The position numbers and the translations under genes were made by a program. A DNA stretch of 64,000 bases from Anoplolepis gracilipes (Eukaryota; Arthropoda; Insecta; Hymenoptera; Formicidae), in assembly GCF_047496725.1 (NCBI RefSeq), contig NC_132974.1, positions 2,301,501 to 2,365,500 of the forward strand. Direction: 5' to 3'. The notes beneath the pieces were generated by a model. The model was not told the origin of the DNA, ran no database searches, and was given only the letters and a program-made list of their open reading frames with translations. Numbering within the stretch: the first letter of the stretch is position 1; every line of letters starts with the position of its first letter. This document shows positions 63,630-64,000 of the stretch, piece after piece.

Positions 63630-63828
63630 CGTTATATTACAAAATAACGTAATATCACAGGCGTTTGAAATTATTTGAACGCAGGTAACGCAGAACGAGT
63701 ATGGAATGGGTAGCTTTTGTTCAGGCTGCCTGTGTTATTTTGTATATGATATTCCGTATACATGTGTTCTCCCCAGAATGCGCAGGTAGGCGCTCTAAAA
63801 CGGAGCGGAGAATACCGGCTTTTCCGGA

Positions 63829-63849
63829 CCCCCCCTTCCTCCCCCCCCC
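63829..63849. repeat. C-rich tract
   Basis: Two C runs (7 or more and 10 or more) separated by TTCCT. The minus strand is G-rich. The frames at 63671-63937 translate it and are not genes. Confidence 0.85.
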
Positions 63850-64000
63850 GAAGCCGACGAATGGTCCCCCGCGCCGCTCGCTCCAAGATCTCTCCTTTGT
63901 TCGCACAACCGTCGGTAGAGAATTGAATTTCACTCACAATGTGAAGCTGACCTTTTTCTTTCTCGTCCTCGGTAGGCCTTGTACACCGTTTGGTCGCGCT

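Larger units (their letters stand above)
60952..64000 (+). other. Probable first intron of the 60500 gene, runs off the window
   Basis: From the GTAAGT donor to the window end I found no convincing acceptor followed by a coding exon. The stretch holds a T26 run at 61417, a GA microsatellite at 61791, a 35-bp tandem duplication at 62728, a TC tract at 63595 and a C-rich tract at 63829. The minus-strand frame at 61077-61682 (201 codons) translates the T run and Arg-rich sequence and is rejected as a gene. CpG-rich parts are 61030-61320, 61450-61980 and 63680-64000; the middle is AT-rich. Confidence 0.4.

Overview
The window looks like nuclear DNA of an insect, and an ant or another hymenopteran is my best guess. 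It is AT-rich overall, has many long CT/GA and TA microsatellites, and keeps plentiful CpG in its GC-richer patches. Splice-type and TATA-type signals appear instead of operons or ribosome binding sites. I found no recognisable protein domain, rRNA, tRNA, CRISPR array or bacterial gene. The organism call is inference from composition only.

From 1 to about 60,000 the DNA appears to be a gene desert or one very large intron. GC-richer, CpG-containing patches of roughly 300 to 1500 bp (for example near 5.0-5.5, 9.4-9.8, 11.3-12.2, 13.8-14.6, 19.4-19.9, 26.2-27.2, 28.1-28.6, 33.3-33.9, 40.0-41.7, 45.1-45.6, 51.2-51.6 and 55.2-58.9 kb) alternate with long AT-rich stretches. Open frames here are as long as chance predicts, and many begin at codons that are not ATG. 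The only one with an ATG and an ordinary amino-acid mix that I list as a weak candidate is at 37737-38096 on the minus strand. The features that can be supported are repeats: a 331-bp tandem duplication (1739-2406), a complete 351-bp non-autonomous DNA transposon with matching 9-bp target duplications (29714-30082), a 171-bp imperfect palindrome (32086-32256), a 102-nt miRNA-like hairpin (54917-55018), smaller hairpins and many microsatellites.

From about 60,100 to 61,000 a CpG-rich block carries the best gene evidence in the window: a GAGA tract, a TATA box at 60500, a predicted start near 60530, and two in-phase exon/intron boundaries (60609/60610 and 60951/60952). I read this as the promoter and first exon of a plus-strand gene whose body lies beyond the right end. 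The last 3 kb would then be its first intron. The gene could not be named. The desert to its left may hold its regulatory DNA, but that link is inference.
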